DNA from: an uncultured Tepidimonas sp.
GTDB lineage: Bacteria > Pseudomonadota > Gammaproteobacteria > Burkholderiales > Burkholderiaceae_C
Assembly: GCA_937949455.1 (NCBI GenBank)
Contig: CALEDU010000028.1
Span: 1 to 9,876 of the forward strand
Direction: 5' to 3'
Length of the DNA stretch: 9,876 nt
Shown here piece by piece: positions 1-7,228 of this stretch (its first letter is position 1; the number at the start of each line of letters is the position of its first letter). The notes beneath the pieces are model-generated. The model saw only the letters and a list, made by a program, of their open reading frames with translations, was not told where the DNA came from and made no database searches. A program made the translations under genes and the position numbers.

Positions 1-2348
1 TCGAACGGGTGCAGTGGATGCGCGTGCGTCAGCGCGGCAGCGACATCGTCGCCCTGGCCGGGCACCCGGCACCATTGTCGGTTCAGGTGGTGGCGCAGCT
101 GTGCGACCGGCAGCGCCGGCTCGCGCTCGGTGTCGTCCACCGGATGGCGGCCCAGCCACGAGATGCCCAGGTGCTCGCGCGCCGACAGTGCCGCCTCCAG
201 CAGCAGGTACAGGTCCTCATGCCGGCGCAGTCGGTCGCTGGGGCGCGGCACGGCGGCCATCAGGTCGTGGGTGTCGCCCTGCGGCCGGCGCGGGAAGTTG
301 CCGTCCTGCAGGCCGAGCAGGTAGATGCGCCGAAACGGCACCGCGCGCATCGGCAACAGCGTCGCGAATGTCACCCCCCCGCCGAGGAAGCGCGCGGGCG
401 TGCCGCCACCGCCGGCCAGCGCCAGCCAGGTATCGGCCACCACTGCAGCGGGGATGGGTTCGGCGCCAGCCTCGGCGGCCTGCTGCGCCCAGAGATCGAC
501 CGCCGCATGCAGCCGCGCCACCCCCAGCGTGCCCTCGATATCGTCCGGTGCCGGCTGCAGGCACTGTGTGAGCAGCGCGTGCAGCCGATTGGTCCAATTG
601 GCGGCATCGGCAGGTTCGACCAGGCGCTCGTTCCACCCCGCCATGGTGTCGATAAAAGTCTGCAGCCGGTGCAGCAGGTCGCCTTGTGGTACTGCCACGC
701 CACGCGCTGGCAGCAGGCGGTCTTGCCATGGCGTGTCCTCGGCCCCGAGCAGGGCGCCCAGCCATAGCCGTTGCAGCCCCTCGCGCCAGGTGTAGCGCCC
801 GGCCAGTGCGCTGCCGCCAGCAGCCAGCCCCAGGCGCTGCCGGTGTGCACCGTCCAGTCCCCAGCGGATCGCCACCTCACGTCGCCACGCGCGCAGCGTG
901 TCGAGGCCCTCCGACGCCAGACCGAAGGCGCGTGCCACCGCCGGGATGTCGAGCCAGTCCAGCACCTCGCTGCCGGTCAGGCGCAGCGCCTCGGGGTGCA
1001 GCAGGGCGCGCAGCAGCTCGCGCAGGCGCGCGGCGGTGTCGTCCTCGACGTCGGCGATCTGGTAGGGAATGCGGCGCGGGTCGTCGGGCGGCAGGCTGCC
1101 CCAGACCGCATGCACCAGTGGCGCGTAGGCGGCGATGTCGGGCGCGAAGACGGCAATCTCGCGCGGCTGCAGCGTCGGGTCGCGCTGCAGCGCGGCCAGC
1201 ACCTGGTCGTGCAGCACCTCCACCTCGCGCAGCAGGGTGTGGCAGACGTGCAGCCGCAGCGAGCCGTCGCGTGCCGGATCCAGCGGCGGCCAGGTCCGTT
1301 CACCCAAGGCGCGGCCGTGGCGCAGATCGTCCTGCAGCTGCGCCAGCAGGTGTGGTGGGTCGGTGTCGTCGGCGGGCTCGTCGTCCCAGGCGTCCTCCAG
1401 CGTCACCGGGGCCAGCCCCGCAGGCGGCTCCTCGGTGGCCAATGCCTGTAACCCAGCGATGAATTCGCGTCCCTGCCGACCCCAGGCAGCCAGCAGCGGA
1501 TGGCCGGCGCGCGCGCCGTCGCGGTCGAACCAGTCGGTGCGCGCCGGATTCAGCACATAGACCGCTACCTCGCGCCAGCGTGCCAGCGCCTGCAGCGCCT
1601 GCAGCACATCGGGCGTGAGGGCGCTGACGCCAAATACCGTCAGCCGCAGCGGCTCGCGCGGCGGCAGTGGGCACACGCGGGCGGTGCGCATCCGTTCCAT
1701 CCATGCAGCATGGATATCGCAGCGGCTCGCCCAGGGGTGACCCTCTGATTTGGCATCGGCCCGCAGCAACCGCCACAACGCTGGCTGCCAGTGTTCGTCC
1801 TGCGGTAACTCGCGCACCCGGCCGTCGGCGTCGCGCAGGCGGTCGTGCCCAGCTGCCCAATCAGCCAGCCAATCGGGCCGGTAAACCTGATATTGGTCGA
1901 ACAGGTCGGCGATCCGCTGTGCCAGTTGCGCAAGCCGCAGCGGCTCGCCATCGCCCAGGTAGTGAATCAGCGGGGCATAAACGGCCGCCTCCTCGCGCTG
2001 CGTCAGCGACGGCAGCAGCCGCCACAAGCGCCAGCGCAGCGGACCGCGGTCCAGCGCTGCTTCATCCGGCACCGCAGCTTCGCCCAACACCGCACGGTAA
2101 GTTTGCCACAGCCACTGCGCTGGCAGTAGGCACTCCAGGCCGGCGCAGACGCCGTCGCGCTGTGCCAGTGCCTGCTGCACCCACTGCGCCATGCCCTGGC
2201 TGGCCACCAGCCAGCGCTGTGGCTGCAGCGGATGCGCCATCCGGGCCTGTGCGGCCTCGCTTGCGGCGCGCTGCAGCAGTGCCTCGATGCGATCGCTCTG
2301 GACGATGCGCAGCGAGGTGCTCGGGGGGGTGGAGGCCGTCTGCGTCAC
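1..2348 (-). CDS. recC: RecBCD enzyme subunit RecC (exodeoxyribonuclease V gamma chain), C-terminus cut by window edge
   Basis: An open frame runs without a stop from a GTG at 2348 to the left edge, giving 782 codons plus two bases. E. coli RecC has about 1122 residues, so roughly the last third is missing. RecC holds RecBCD together, splits the duplex and scans the 3' strand for Chi during double-strand break repair. Family landmarks seen are ADLFDQYQVYRPDW at residues 147-160, IPYQIAD near 427, IRWG near 494-497, and LLPMRAVPF around Met667 followed by LLGLQDG. Residues Trp81, Asp148, Leu149, Asp151, Gln152 and Arg157 align by motif with E. coli positions I recall as Chi-contacting. The frame is intact throughout. 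The GTG has an in-frame TAG just upstream and an AGGAGG only 2 nt away, which is unusually close, but no other ATG, GTG or TTG precedes the conserved N-terminus. recB and recD would be expected beyond the left edge. Confidence 0.93.
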   Translation of the reverse strand, partial: MTQTASTPPSTSLRIVQSDRIEALLQRAASEAAQARMAHPLQPQRWLVASQGMAQWVQQALAQRDGVCAGLECLLPAQWLWQTYRAVLGEAAVPDEAALDRGPLRWRLWRLLPSLTQREEAAVYAPLIHYLGDGEPLRLAQLAQRIADLFDQYQVYRPDWLADWAAGHDRLRDADGRVRELPQDEHWQPALWRLLRADAKSEGHPWASRCDIHAAWMERMRTARVCPLPPREPLRLTVFGVSALTPDVLQALQALARWREVAVYVLNPARTDWFDRDGARAGHPLLAAWGRQGREFIAGLQALATEEPPAGLAPVTLEDAWDDEPADDTDPPHLLAQLQDDLRHGRALGERTWPPLDPARDGSLRLHVCHTLLREVEVLHDQVLAALQRDPTLQPREIAVFAPDIAAYAPLVHAVWGSLPPDDPRRIPYQIADVEDDTAARLRELLRALLHPEALRLTGSEVLDWLDIPAVARAFGLASEGLDTLRAWRREVAIRWGLDGAHRQRLGLAAGGSALAGRYTWREGLQRLWLGALLGAEDTPWQDRLLPARGVAVPQGDLLHRLQTFIDTMAGWNERLVEPADAANWTNRLHALLTQCLQPAPDDIEGTLGVARLHAAVDLWAQQAAEAGAEPIPAAVVADTWLALAGGGGTPARFLGGGVTFATLLPMRAVPFRRIYLLGLQDGNFPRRPQGDTHDLMAAVPRPSDRLRRHEDLYLLLEAALSAREHLGISWLGRHPVDDTEREPALPVAQLRHHLNRQWCRVPGQGDDVAAALTHAHPLHPF

Positions 2349-2350
2349 AG

Positions 2351-2356
2351 CCTCCT
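2351..2356 (-). promoter_or_regulatory. Shine-Dalgarno sequence of recC with very short spacing
   Basis: The minus strand reads AGGAGG, then CT, then the GTG start at 2348. The match to the anti-Shine-Dalgarno is perfect, but the 2-nt spacer is shorter than the usual 5-9 nt. The in-frame TAG overlapping the upstream side rules out an earlier start. Either recC is translated inefficiently from this GTG, or initiation uses a rarer codon slightly downstream. RecBCD is normally a low-abundance enzyme, so weak initiation would be plausible. Confidence 0.6.
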
Positions 2357-2382
2357 ATCGTAGAGGATGTCCACGCTCTGTT

Positions 2383-2394
2383 GTGCGATCGCAC
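2383..2394. promoter_or_regulatory. Perfect 12-bp palindrome in the recC/greB divergent gap (possible operator)
   Basis: GTGCGATCGCAC is identical to its own reverse complement. It lies 34 bp from both the greB ATG and the recC GTG, in the exact middle of the 80-bp gap. A symmetric site at the midpoint of a divergent promoter region could bind a dimeric regulator. It could also be chance in GC-rich DNA. It does not fit the LexA box (CTGT-N8-ACAG). No regulator can be named from the sequence. Confidence 0.3.
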
Positions 2395-2415
2395 GACTCG
2401 AGTGCAGCCCTGCGC

Positions 2416-2421
2416 TACCAT
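2416..2421 (+). promoter_or_regulatory. Weak -10-like hexamer immediately upstream of greB
   Basis: TACCAT keeps the first two and the last two bases of the -10 consensus TATAAT. If used, transcription would begin within a base or two of the greB ATG at 2429, giving a leaderless or nearly leaderless mRNA. This would fit the lack of any Shine-Dalgarno sequence before that ATG. No convincing -35 element lies at the right distance, so this is only a candidate. Confidence 0.22.
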
Positions 2422-2428
2422 CCGCCCC

Positions 2429-3004
2429 ATGAGCCAGGCTTTCGTGCGCGAGCAAGACCACGACGAGGACTACGAGGTGCTGTCGGCGGGCCAGCACATG
2501 CCTGCCGGAAGCAAAAATTACATGACGCCGCAGGGCTATGCGCGCTTGCGCGCAGAACTGATGCACCTGATCGACGAGGAGCGCCCGCGCGTGGTCGAGA
2601 CGGTGGCCTGGGCTGCGAGCAACGGCGACCGCTCGGAAAATGGCGATTATCTGTATGGCAAGAAGCGGCTGCGCGAGATCGACCGCCGTATCCGGTTTTT
2701 GACCCAGCGGCTGGAGCGCGCCGAGGTGGTGGACCCCAGTGTGCACCATGGCAAAGACCAGGTGTTCTTCGGTGCGACGGTGACCTATGCCCGCGCCAAC
2801 GGCAGCGAGGTGACCGTCACGATCCTGGGTATCGACGAAGCGAACAGCAGCCTGGGGCAGATCAGTTGGATCTCGCCGGTGGCGCAGGCGCTGCTGAAGG
2901 CGCGCGAGGGCGACGAGGTGCGGCTGCACACGCCCGCCGGGGTCGAGATACTGGAGATCCTGCAGGTGCGCTACCCGGCACCCGGCGCGCCATTGGTAGA
3001 CTGA
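2429..3004 (+). CDS. greB: Transcription elongation factor GreB
   Basis: This 191-residue protein rescues backtracked RNA polymerase. It inserts a coiled coil into the secondary channel and stimulates cleavage of the extruded transcript. The GreB-type coiled coil is clear (about residues 30-105), with Asp67 and Glu70 in NGDRSENGDYLY at the tip where the two catalytic acidic residues sit. It continues with KKRLREIDRRIRFL, typical of GreB rather than GreA, and the FKBP-like C-terminal domain holds VFFGATVTY and SPVAQALLKA. At 191 residues it is longer than E. coli GreB (158), because of an acidic N-terminal extension (residues 7-16, EQDHDEDYE) and a short C-terminal tail. The ATG at 2429 is chosen because the extension resembles Burkholderiales GreB proteins, although no Shine-Dalgarno precedes it. 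The frame stays open upstream to 1667, but that part is antisense to recC. The gene is divergent from recC and convergent with spoT. Confidence 0.95.
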   Translation: MSQAFVREQDHDEDYEVLSAGQHMPAGSKNYMTPQGYARLRAELMHLIDEERPRVVETVAWAASNGDRSENGDYLYGKKRLREIDRRIRFLTQRLERAEVVDPSVHHGKDQVFFGATVTYARANGSEVTVTILGIDEANSSLGQISWISPVAQALLKAREGDEVRLHTPAGVEILEILQVRYPAPGAPLVD

Positions 3005-3006
3005 GC

Positions 3007-3024
3007 GGCGCATGCGCCATGCGC
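3007..3024. terminator. Overlapping inverted repeats between convergent greB and spoT (possible bidirectional hairpin)
   Basis: The 30-bp gap between the two stop codons contains the perfect palindrome GGCGCATGCGCC (3007-3018). It also contains an alternative stem, GCGCAT (3008-3013) pairing with ATGCGC (3019-3024) around a 5-nt loop. Either could form an RNA hairpin on both strands and separate convergent transcripts. There is no T-run on either side, so it is not a standard intrinsic terminator. It may just stall polymerase or protect 3' ends. Confidence 0.3.
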
Positions 3025-3034
3025 AAGGGCTGCG

Positions 3035-5311
3035 TCAATGGCCGGTCTCACTCTGGCGCGCTGGCCGCAGCCGCTGGGCCCGCAGCACCGACGGCGTGCG
3101 CCGCAGTTGGCGCAGTACCTGAGCCAGATGTACCCTGTCGCGCACTGCCACGGTAAAGCGCAGTTCGGTCGTGCTCTGCGCGGCCTCGTCGCCCATGTGG
3201 ATGTGGGTGATGTCGGCCTCGGCCGCGGCGATGGCGGCTGCCACGCGCGCCAGCACTCCCTTGCCGTTGTTGACGGTGACCGACACTGCCGATTCGAAGG
3301 CGCGCGCCGGATCCTCGGCCCATTCCACTTCCAAAAAGCGTTCGCGGTCGCGGTGCAACAAACGCCGTACCACGGGACAATCTTCGGTGTGGACGGCCAA
3401 GCCTTCCCCACGGCCCAGGTAGCCGACGATGCGGTCACCAGGGATCGGCCGACAGCAATTGGCGTAAGTGACTGAACCGCCCTCACTGCCATCGAGCGTG
3501 ACCACGCCCTGGCTGGGTTGATCATCGCGCGGGGCGCCGAAGCGTTCCTGGCTGATCAGCAGCACGTCCGGTCGCACCCCGGCCTCGGCCATCAGGGCAG
3601 CGAGCTTTTTGCCGACCATGCCGGCAATGCGCCGCCCCAGGCCGATGTCGGTCAGGAGTTCGTCTCGCGATCGGTTGCCCGTAAAGCGCAGCAGCTTGTC
3701 CCAGATGGCATGTCCCGCCCCATCGTCAGCGGGCAGGCTGGTCATCCCCTCGGCGCGCACCGATTGCAGCAGCAGCCGCTCGCCTAGGGCGCGCGATTCC
3801 TCTTGTTCCAACGTCTTGAGGTAGTGCCGAATCTTGGAGCGCGCGCGCCCCGTCTTGACGAAGCCCAGCCACGCTGGATTGGGACGTGCGTGAGGCGAGG
3901 TGGTGATTTCGACCACGTCGCCGTTGTGCAGTTCGGTGCGCAGCGGGACTTGCTCGCCGTTCACCGTCGCCCCAATGGCTCGGTGTCCCACATCGCTGTG
4001 GATGGCATAGGCGAAGTCCACCACGGTGGCGCCGCGTGGCAGCGCCATGATCTTGCTTTTCGGGGTGAACACATAAACCGAGTCGGGAAACAGGTCGATG
4101 CGCACATGGTCCCAGAACTCATTGGAGTCCTTGGTCTCTTGCTGGATGTCCAGCAGGGACTGCAACCACTGCACATTGAGCGCCTGCGGCGAGGCGTCGG
4201 CCGCGCCCCCTGCCTTGTACAGCCAGTGCGCGGCAATGCCAGATTCGGCCACCACGTCCATATTAGGGGTGCGCAATTGGAACTCGATGGCCGTGCCAAA
4301 TGGCCCGACCAGCGTGGTATGCAGCGACTGGTAGCCGTTGACTTTGGGGATGGCGATGTAGTCACGGAACTTGCCCGGCATCGGCTTGTAGAGCTGGTGC
4401 AGCACCCCCATGGCGGTGTAGCAGTCCAGTATTTGTGGCACGATGATGCGAAAGCCGTAGATGTCGGTCACCTGCGCAAAAGACAGATGCTTGGTATCCA
4501 TCTTGCGGTAGATGGAGTAGAGCGTTTTTTCCCGTCCGGTGATGCGCACCTCCAGGCCGCTGTGCGCGAATGCCGCCTCGACCTCGCCTTGCACACGGGC
4601 AATCAGATCGCGGCGGCGCGCACGCGAGCGCGCCAGTGCCTTGGACAGCGCCTGATAGCGCCAGGGGTGCAGGTGGCGAAAGGCCAAGTCCTGCAGCTCG
4701 CGGTATAAATTGTTGAGTCCCAGCCGGTGGGCGATGGGGGCGTAGATATCCAGTGTCTCGCGCGCGATGCGCCCCCATTTGTGGCGCGGCATGTCGCCCA
4801 TGGTGCGCATGTTGTGCAGCCGGTCCCCGAGCTTGATCAGGATGACCCGCACATCGCGGGCCATGGCCAACAACATTTTGCGGAAAGACTCGGCCTGTCC
4901 TTGCTCGCGGCTGTCGAACTCCAGCTTGTCCAGCTTGGTCAGCCCGTCCACCAGATCGGCCACTGCGGGGCCGAAGCGCTGGGTCAGCTCGGCCTTGGTG
5001 ACGCCACAGTCCTCCAGCACGTCGTGCAGCAAGGCGGCGCACAGGGCCTGGGCGTCCAGCTTCCATTCGGTACAGATTTGCGCCACTGCGATCGGGTGGG
5101 TGATGTAGGGATCGCCGTTTTTGCGCATCTGACCCAGGTGGGCCTGATCCGCGAAGCGATACGCCTGCCGAACCAGATCGATTTCGGCCGCGCTCAAATA
5201 GCTCAGCCGTGACTCGAGCGCGGCAAAACTGGCTGCCGCTGCGCTGACCGCTGCTTGGGGCGGCGAAACTGGTGGGTAGTTGCCGAAGGCACTTGCTTCG
5301 GTGGGAGTCAT
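3035..5311 (-). CDS. spoT: Bifunctional (p)ppGpp synthetase/hydrolase of the RelA/SpoT family
   Basis: This is a long RSH protein (758 residues from the ATG at 5311; 763 from an in-frame GTG at 5326). It makes and hydrolyses the alarmone (p)ppGpp in the cytoplasm. The order is HD hydrolase (about 45-195), synthetase (about 225-365), TGS (about 405-465), Cys-rich/RIS region (about 610-660) and ACT (about 670-745). Hydrolase residues are present: His76 in the THP motif, His96-Asp97, Glu100-Asp101, and GDRLHNM. The synthetase has GREKTLYSIYRKM, DIYGFRI and NGYQSLHT. Residues 314-317 are KFRD where bifunctional enzymes usually have RXKD and synthetase-only RelA has EXDD, so I call SpoT rather than RelA. 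The gmk-rpoZ-spoT context agrees. ATG 5311 is preferred because GGTGAG lies 10 nt upstream, whereas the GTG has only an AGG directly abutting it. A strong terminator lies just upstream. Confidence 0.95.
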   Translation of the reverse strand: MTPTEASAFGNYPPVSPPQAAVSAAAASFAALESRLSYLSAAEIDLVRQAYRFADQAHLGQMRKNGDPYITHPIAVAQICTEWKLDAQALCAALLHDVLEDCGVTKAELTQRFGPAVADLVDGLTKLDKLEFDSREQGQAESFRKMLLAMARDVRVILIKLGDRLHNMRTMGDMPRHKWGRIARETLDIYAPIAHRLGLNNLYRELQDLAFRHLHPWRYQALSKALARSRARRRDLIARVQGEVEAAFAHSGLEVRITGREKTLYSIYRKMDTKHLSFAQVTDIYGFRIIVPQILDCYTAMGVLHQLYKPMPGKFRDYIAIPKVNGYQSLHTTLVGPFGTAIEFQLRTPNMDVVAESGIAAHWLYKAGGAADASPQALNVQWLQSLLDIQQETKDSNEFWDHVRIDLFPDSVYVFTPKSKIMALPRGATVVDFAYAIHSDVGHRAIGATVNGEQVPLRTELHNGDVVEITTSPHARPNPAWLGFVKTGRARSKIRHYLKTLEQEESRALGERLLLQSVRAEGMTSLPADDGAGHAIWDKLLRFTGNRSRDELLTDIGLGRRIAGMVGKKLAALMAEAGVRPDVLLISQERFGAPRDDQPSQGVVTLDGSEGGSVTYANCCRPIPGDRIVGYLGRGEGLAVHTEDCPVVRRLLHRDRERFLEVEWAEDPARAFESAVSVTVNNGKGVLARVAAAIAAAEADITHIHMGDEAAQSTTELRFTVAVRDRVHLAQVLRQLRRTPSVLRAQRLRPARQSETGH

Positions 5312-5337
5312 GGCGTCGACACTCACCCTGCTAATGT

Positions 5338-5368
5338 AAACAAAAAAGGCGCCTCGAGGGGGCGCCTT
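5338..5368 (-). terminator. Intrinsic terminator between rpoZ and spoT
   Basis: Read on the minus strand, an 8-bp perfect stem (AAGGCGCC pairing with GGCGCCTT, 5368-5361 and 5353-5346) encloses a 7-nt loop. It runs straight into a T-tract (TTTTTTG, then TTT). It starts 22 nt after the rpoZ stop codon. This is a textbook rho-independent terminator for the yicC-gmk-rpoZ transcript. The T-tract ends only about 30 nt before the spoT ATG, leaving no room for a separate promoter downstream of it. The opposite strand has the hairpin but no T-run, so it should act only on leftward transcription. Confidence 0.85.
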
Positions 5369-5390
5369 GCGGGTTGACCGGATCCCGATC

Positions 5391-5594
5391 TCAGACGGGG
5401 ACCTTGCGCAGCATCTCCAGACCGACGAGACCGGCCGCCACTTCGCGCAGGGCGGTCACCGCGGGTTTGTTGCGCGTCTCTAGCTTGGGGGCGTGGCCCT
5501 GATTGAGCATGCGCGCGCGATAGGTGGCCACCAGCACGAGTTGGAAGCGGTTGGGGATTTTTTCCAGGCAATCTTCGACGGTGATGCGCGCCAT
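5391..5594 (-). CDS. rpoZ: RNA polymerase omega subunit
   Basis: This 67-residue protein begins [20 protein letters not shown], the characteristic omega N-terminus. It continues with VATYRARML and [14 protein letters not shown], the latter matching the conserved helix that holds the beta' C-terminus. Omega helps assemble RNA polymerase and, with beta', forms a ppGpp-binding site in proteobacteria. The length matches betaproteobacterial omega (about 67) and is shorter than E. coli omega (91), which has a longer C-terminus. The ATG at 5594 is chosen over an in-frame start at 5621 because a GGAGG lies 5 nt upstream and the family N-terminus starts here. It follows gmk by 32 bp and is followed by the terminator, so it looks like the last gene efficiently transcribed from the yicC-gmk-rpoZ operon. 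Confidence 0.95.
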   Translation of the reverse strand: MARITVEDCLEKIPNRFQLVLVATYRARMLNQGHAPKLETRNKPAVTALREVAAGLVGLEMLRKVPV

Positions 5595-5626
5595 GGAAAC
5601 CTCCGGCAAAGCGTTGAACAACAGGG

Positions 5627-6247
5627 TTATTGAATGCCCAGCGCCTGAAAAACATTGGCGCGAGCCCTGCGCTGGGCGGCGACCCGCAGGCGCTGCGAGT
5701 GTGTAATCGTCTTGAGATCGAACAAAGCCCGCTCAAAAACCTCATTGATTATAACGTAGTCGAAGGCGTGGACATGCGCCATCTCTTCGGCGGCATTGCG
5801 CAGCCGCAGTTCGATGACGTCCTCGCTGTCCTCGCCGCGGCGCAGCAGTCGGTTGCGCAGTTCCTGCCAGCTCGGCGGCAGGATGAAGATCAGCACTGCA
5901 TTGGCAAACTGGCGCCGGATCTGCAGCGCTCCTTGATAGTCGATTTCCAGAACGATATCGGTGCCGGCGGCGATCTTGTCTTCGATGGCCTTGCGCGAGG
6001 TGCCGTAGCGGTGGTTGTGCACCCGTGCCCACTCGACGAACGTGTCGGCGGCGACCATGCGGTCGAACTCCTCGTCGCTGACGAAGAAATACTCGCGACC
6101 ATGCACCTCTTGCCCGCGCGGGGCGCGCGTGGTGTGGGAGACCGAGAGCTCCATGCGCGAGTCCACCTCCAGCAGCGCTTTGACGAGGCTGGATTTGCCC
6201 GCGCCGCTGGGGGCGGCCACGACGAATAGGTTGCCGGGATATTCCAT
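5627..6247 (-). CDS. gmk: Guanylate kinase
   Basis: This 206-residue enzyme converts GMP and ATP to GDP and ADP, feeding GTP, dGTP and the substrates of (p)ppGpp synthesis. The P-loop is APSGAGKSS at residues 12-20. The GMP-binding segment includes [21 protein letters not shown], recognisable by its T-T-R-x-P-R and G-x-x-Y/F pattern. [13 protein letters not shown] and the lid-region [13 protein letters not shown] follow. Length is close to E. coli Gmk (207). The ATG at 6247 is preferred because the family starts M-x-YPGNLF just before the P-loop. An in-frame GTG at 6280 would add 11 residues overlapping the end of yicC and has no better ribosome-binding site. The ATG follows the yicC stop by 7 nt with no clear Shine-Dalgarno, which suggests translational coupling to yicC. 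Confidence 0.95.
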   Translation of the reverse strand: MEYPGNLFVVAAPSGAGKSSLVKALLEVDSRMELSVSHTTRAPRGQEVHGREYFFVSDEEFDRMVAADTFVEWARVHNHRYGTSRKAIEDKIAAGTDIVLEIDYQGALQIRRQFANAVLIFILPPSWQELRNRLLRRGEDSEDVIELRLRNAAEEMAHVHAFDYVIINEVFERALFDLKTITHSQRLRVAAQRRARANVFQALGIQ

Positions 6248-6254
6248 GGGGGGA

Positions 6255-7160
6255 TCATTCGAGGTTTTGGACCTGCTCACGCATCTGCTCGATGAGCACT
6301 TTCATGTCCACCGACAGACGCGAGAGTTCTAGGCTGGCCGACTTGGTACCCAGCGTATTGGCCTCGCGGTGCAGTTCCTGGATCAAGAAATCCAGCCGTT
6401 TGCCCACTTCGCCGCCGCGCTGCAACAGCCGTTCGATTTCGCTCAGGTGCGATTGCAGCCGTGTCAATTCCTCGGCGACGTCCACCCGGATCGCAAACGC
6501 CGCTGCTTCGACCAGCGCCCGCTCCTGCACTGCAACGGGGTCTGCCTGAGTGGCCCCGAGGGCATCGTGGAAGCGCTGTAGAATGCGCTCGCGCTGCTGC
6601 GCCACGATCTGGGGCACCAGCGGCTCGGCCTGTGCCACCAGCCGCTGCAGCTGCGCGACGCGCTCGCGCAGCATCGCGACCAGCCGCGCACCTTCGCGTT
6701 CGCGCGCGGCGGTGAAGTCGTCCAGCACCCGCTCGGTCAGCGTCAGCAACGGCTCCATCCAATCGGTAGGCAGCGGGGTGTTGCGCTGGGCGAGTTGCAG
6801 CACCTCGGCCACCGACAGGCCGCGTGCCTGCGGCAGCCAGGCCTGTATCTGCTCCTGCATCCCTAGCAGACGTTGCAGTTCGGCAACCGCTGGTGCGTGC
6901 AGACCCCCATCGCCGCGCTGTTCGATCCAGGCGCGCAGCTCCACCTTGCCGCGCCGTACGCGCGCACCGATGCGCTCGCGCAAGGCCGGCTCGGCCGCCC
7001 GCAGGTCCTCGGGCAAGCGCAACGACAGGTCCAAAAAGCGCCCGTTGACGGCGCGGATTTCCAGGCCCAGCGCACTGGTGCCAGGCGTGCGGTCGTCACA
7101 GGCCTGCGCCCGGGGGTTGCATTGCCCCGTGGCGTAGCCGGTCATGCTGTACACTGACAT
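6255..7160 (-). CDS. yicC: YicC-family endoribonuclease
   Basis: This 301-residue protein has the YicC signature at both ends: SMTGYATG at residues 5-12 followed by [12 protein letters not shown] (34-45), and the C-terminal domain with [19 protein letters not shown] (253-271) and [23 protein letters not shown] at the very end. The family forms a ring-shaped endoribonuclease; the E. coli member has been linked to degradation of the small RNA RyhB. Compared with E. coli there is an insertion of about 15 residues (13-30, containing two Cys) between the first strand and the AVNGRF motif, and the middle is rich in Gln, Arg and Glu, consistent with coiled coil. ATG 7160 gives [12 protein letters not shown] 7145 would start at MTGY. 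No strong Shine-Dalgarno supports either. It heads the yicC-gmk-rpoZ operon and diverges from the kinase gene over 71 bp. Confidence 0.93.
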   Translation of the reverse strand: MSVYSMTGYATGQCNPRAQACDDRTPGTSALGLEIRAVNGRFLDLSLRLPEDLRAAEPALRERIGARVRRGKVELRAWIEQRGDGGLHAPAVAELQRLLGMQEQIQAWLPQARGLSVAEVLQLAQRNTPLPTDWMEPLLTLTERVLDDFTAAREREGARLVAMLRERVAQLQRLVAQAEPLVPQIVAQQRERILQRFHDALGATQADPVAVQERALVEAAAFAIRVDVAEELTRLQSHLSEIERLLQRGGEVGKRLDFLIQELHREANTLGTKSASLELSRLSVDMKVLIEQMREQVQNLE

Positions 7161-7228
7161 GGCCTTTAGCAGAGGGCGGCCCCGAGGGTGGCACCAGCCG
7201 CCTGGGCGTGAAGGTTGCGCATGTACGG

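Noticed and set aside
9..1462. Long plus-strand open frames opposite recC (252 and 258 codons)
   Set aside because: They are antisense to an intact, recognisable recC frame, overlap one another, and their proteins are low-complexity Arg/Ala/Gln/Pro sequences with no family resemblance. Long antisense frames are expected in GC-rich DNA.
1667..2428. Upstream open extension of the greB frame (254 extra codons)
   Set aside because: It lies antisense to recC and crosses the divergent gap; the translated sequence is compositionally biased and GreB homology starts only near the ATG at 2429.
3803..4708. 301-codon plus-strand open frame opposite spoT
   Set aside because: It mirrors the conserved synthetase and TGS region of spoT on the other strand. 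The sequence constraint comes from spoT, and no start signal or family similarity supports the antisense frame.
5327..5390. Promoter for spoT between rpoZ and spoT
   Set aside because: The space is filled by the terminator hairpin and T-tract, and no -35/-10 pair fits downstream of it before the start codon.
7150..7155. TACACT as a -10 element for the kinase gene
   Set aside because: It is a plausible hexamer, but the nearest -35-like TTGCCC is about 22 bp away and the upstream TG is one base off for an extended -10. It is discussed in a finding but is not strong enough for a feature.
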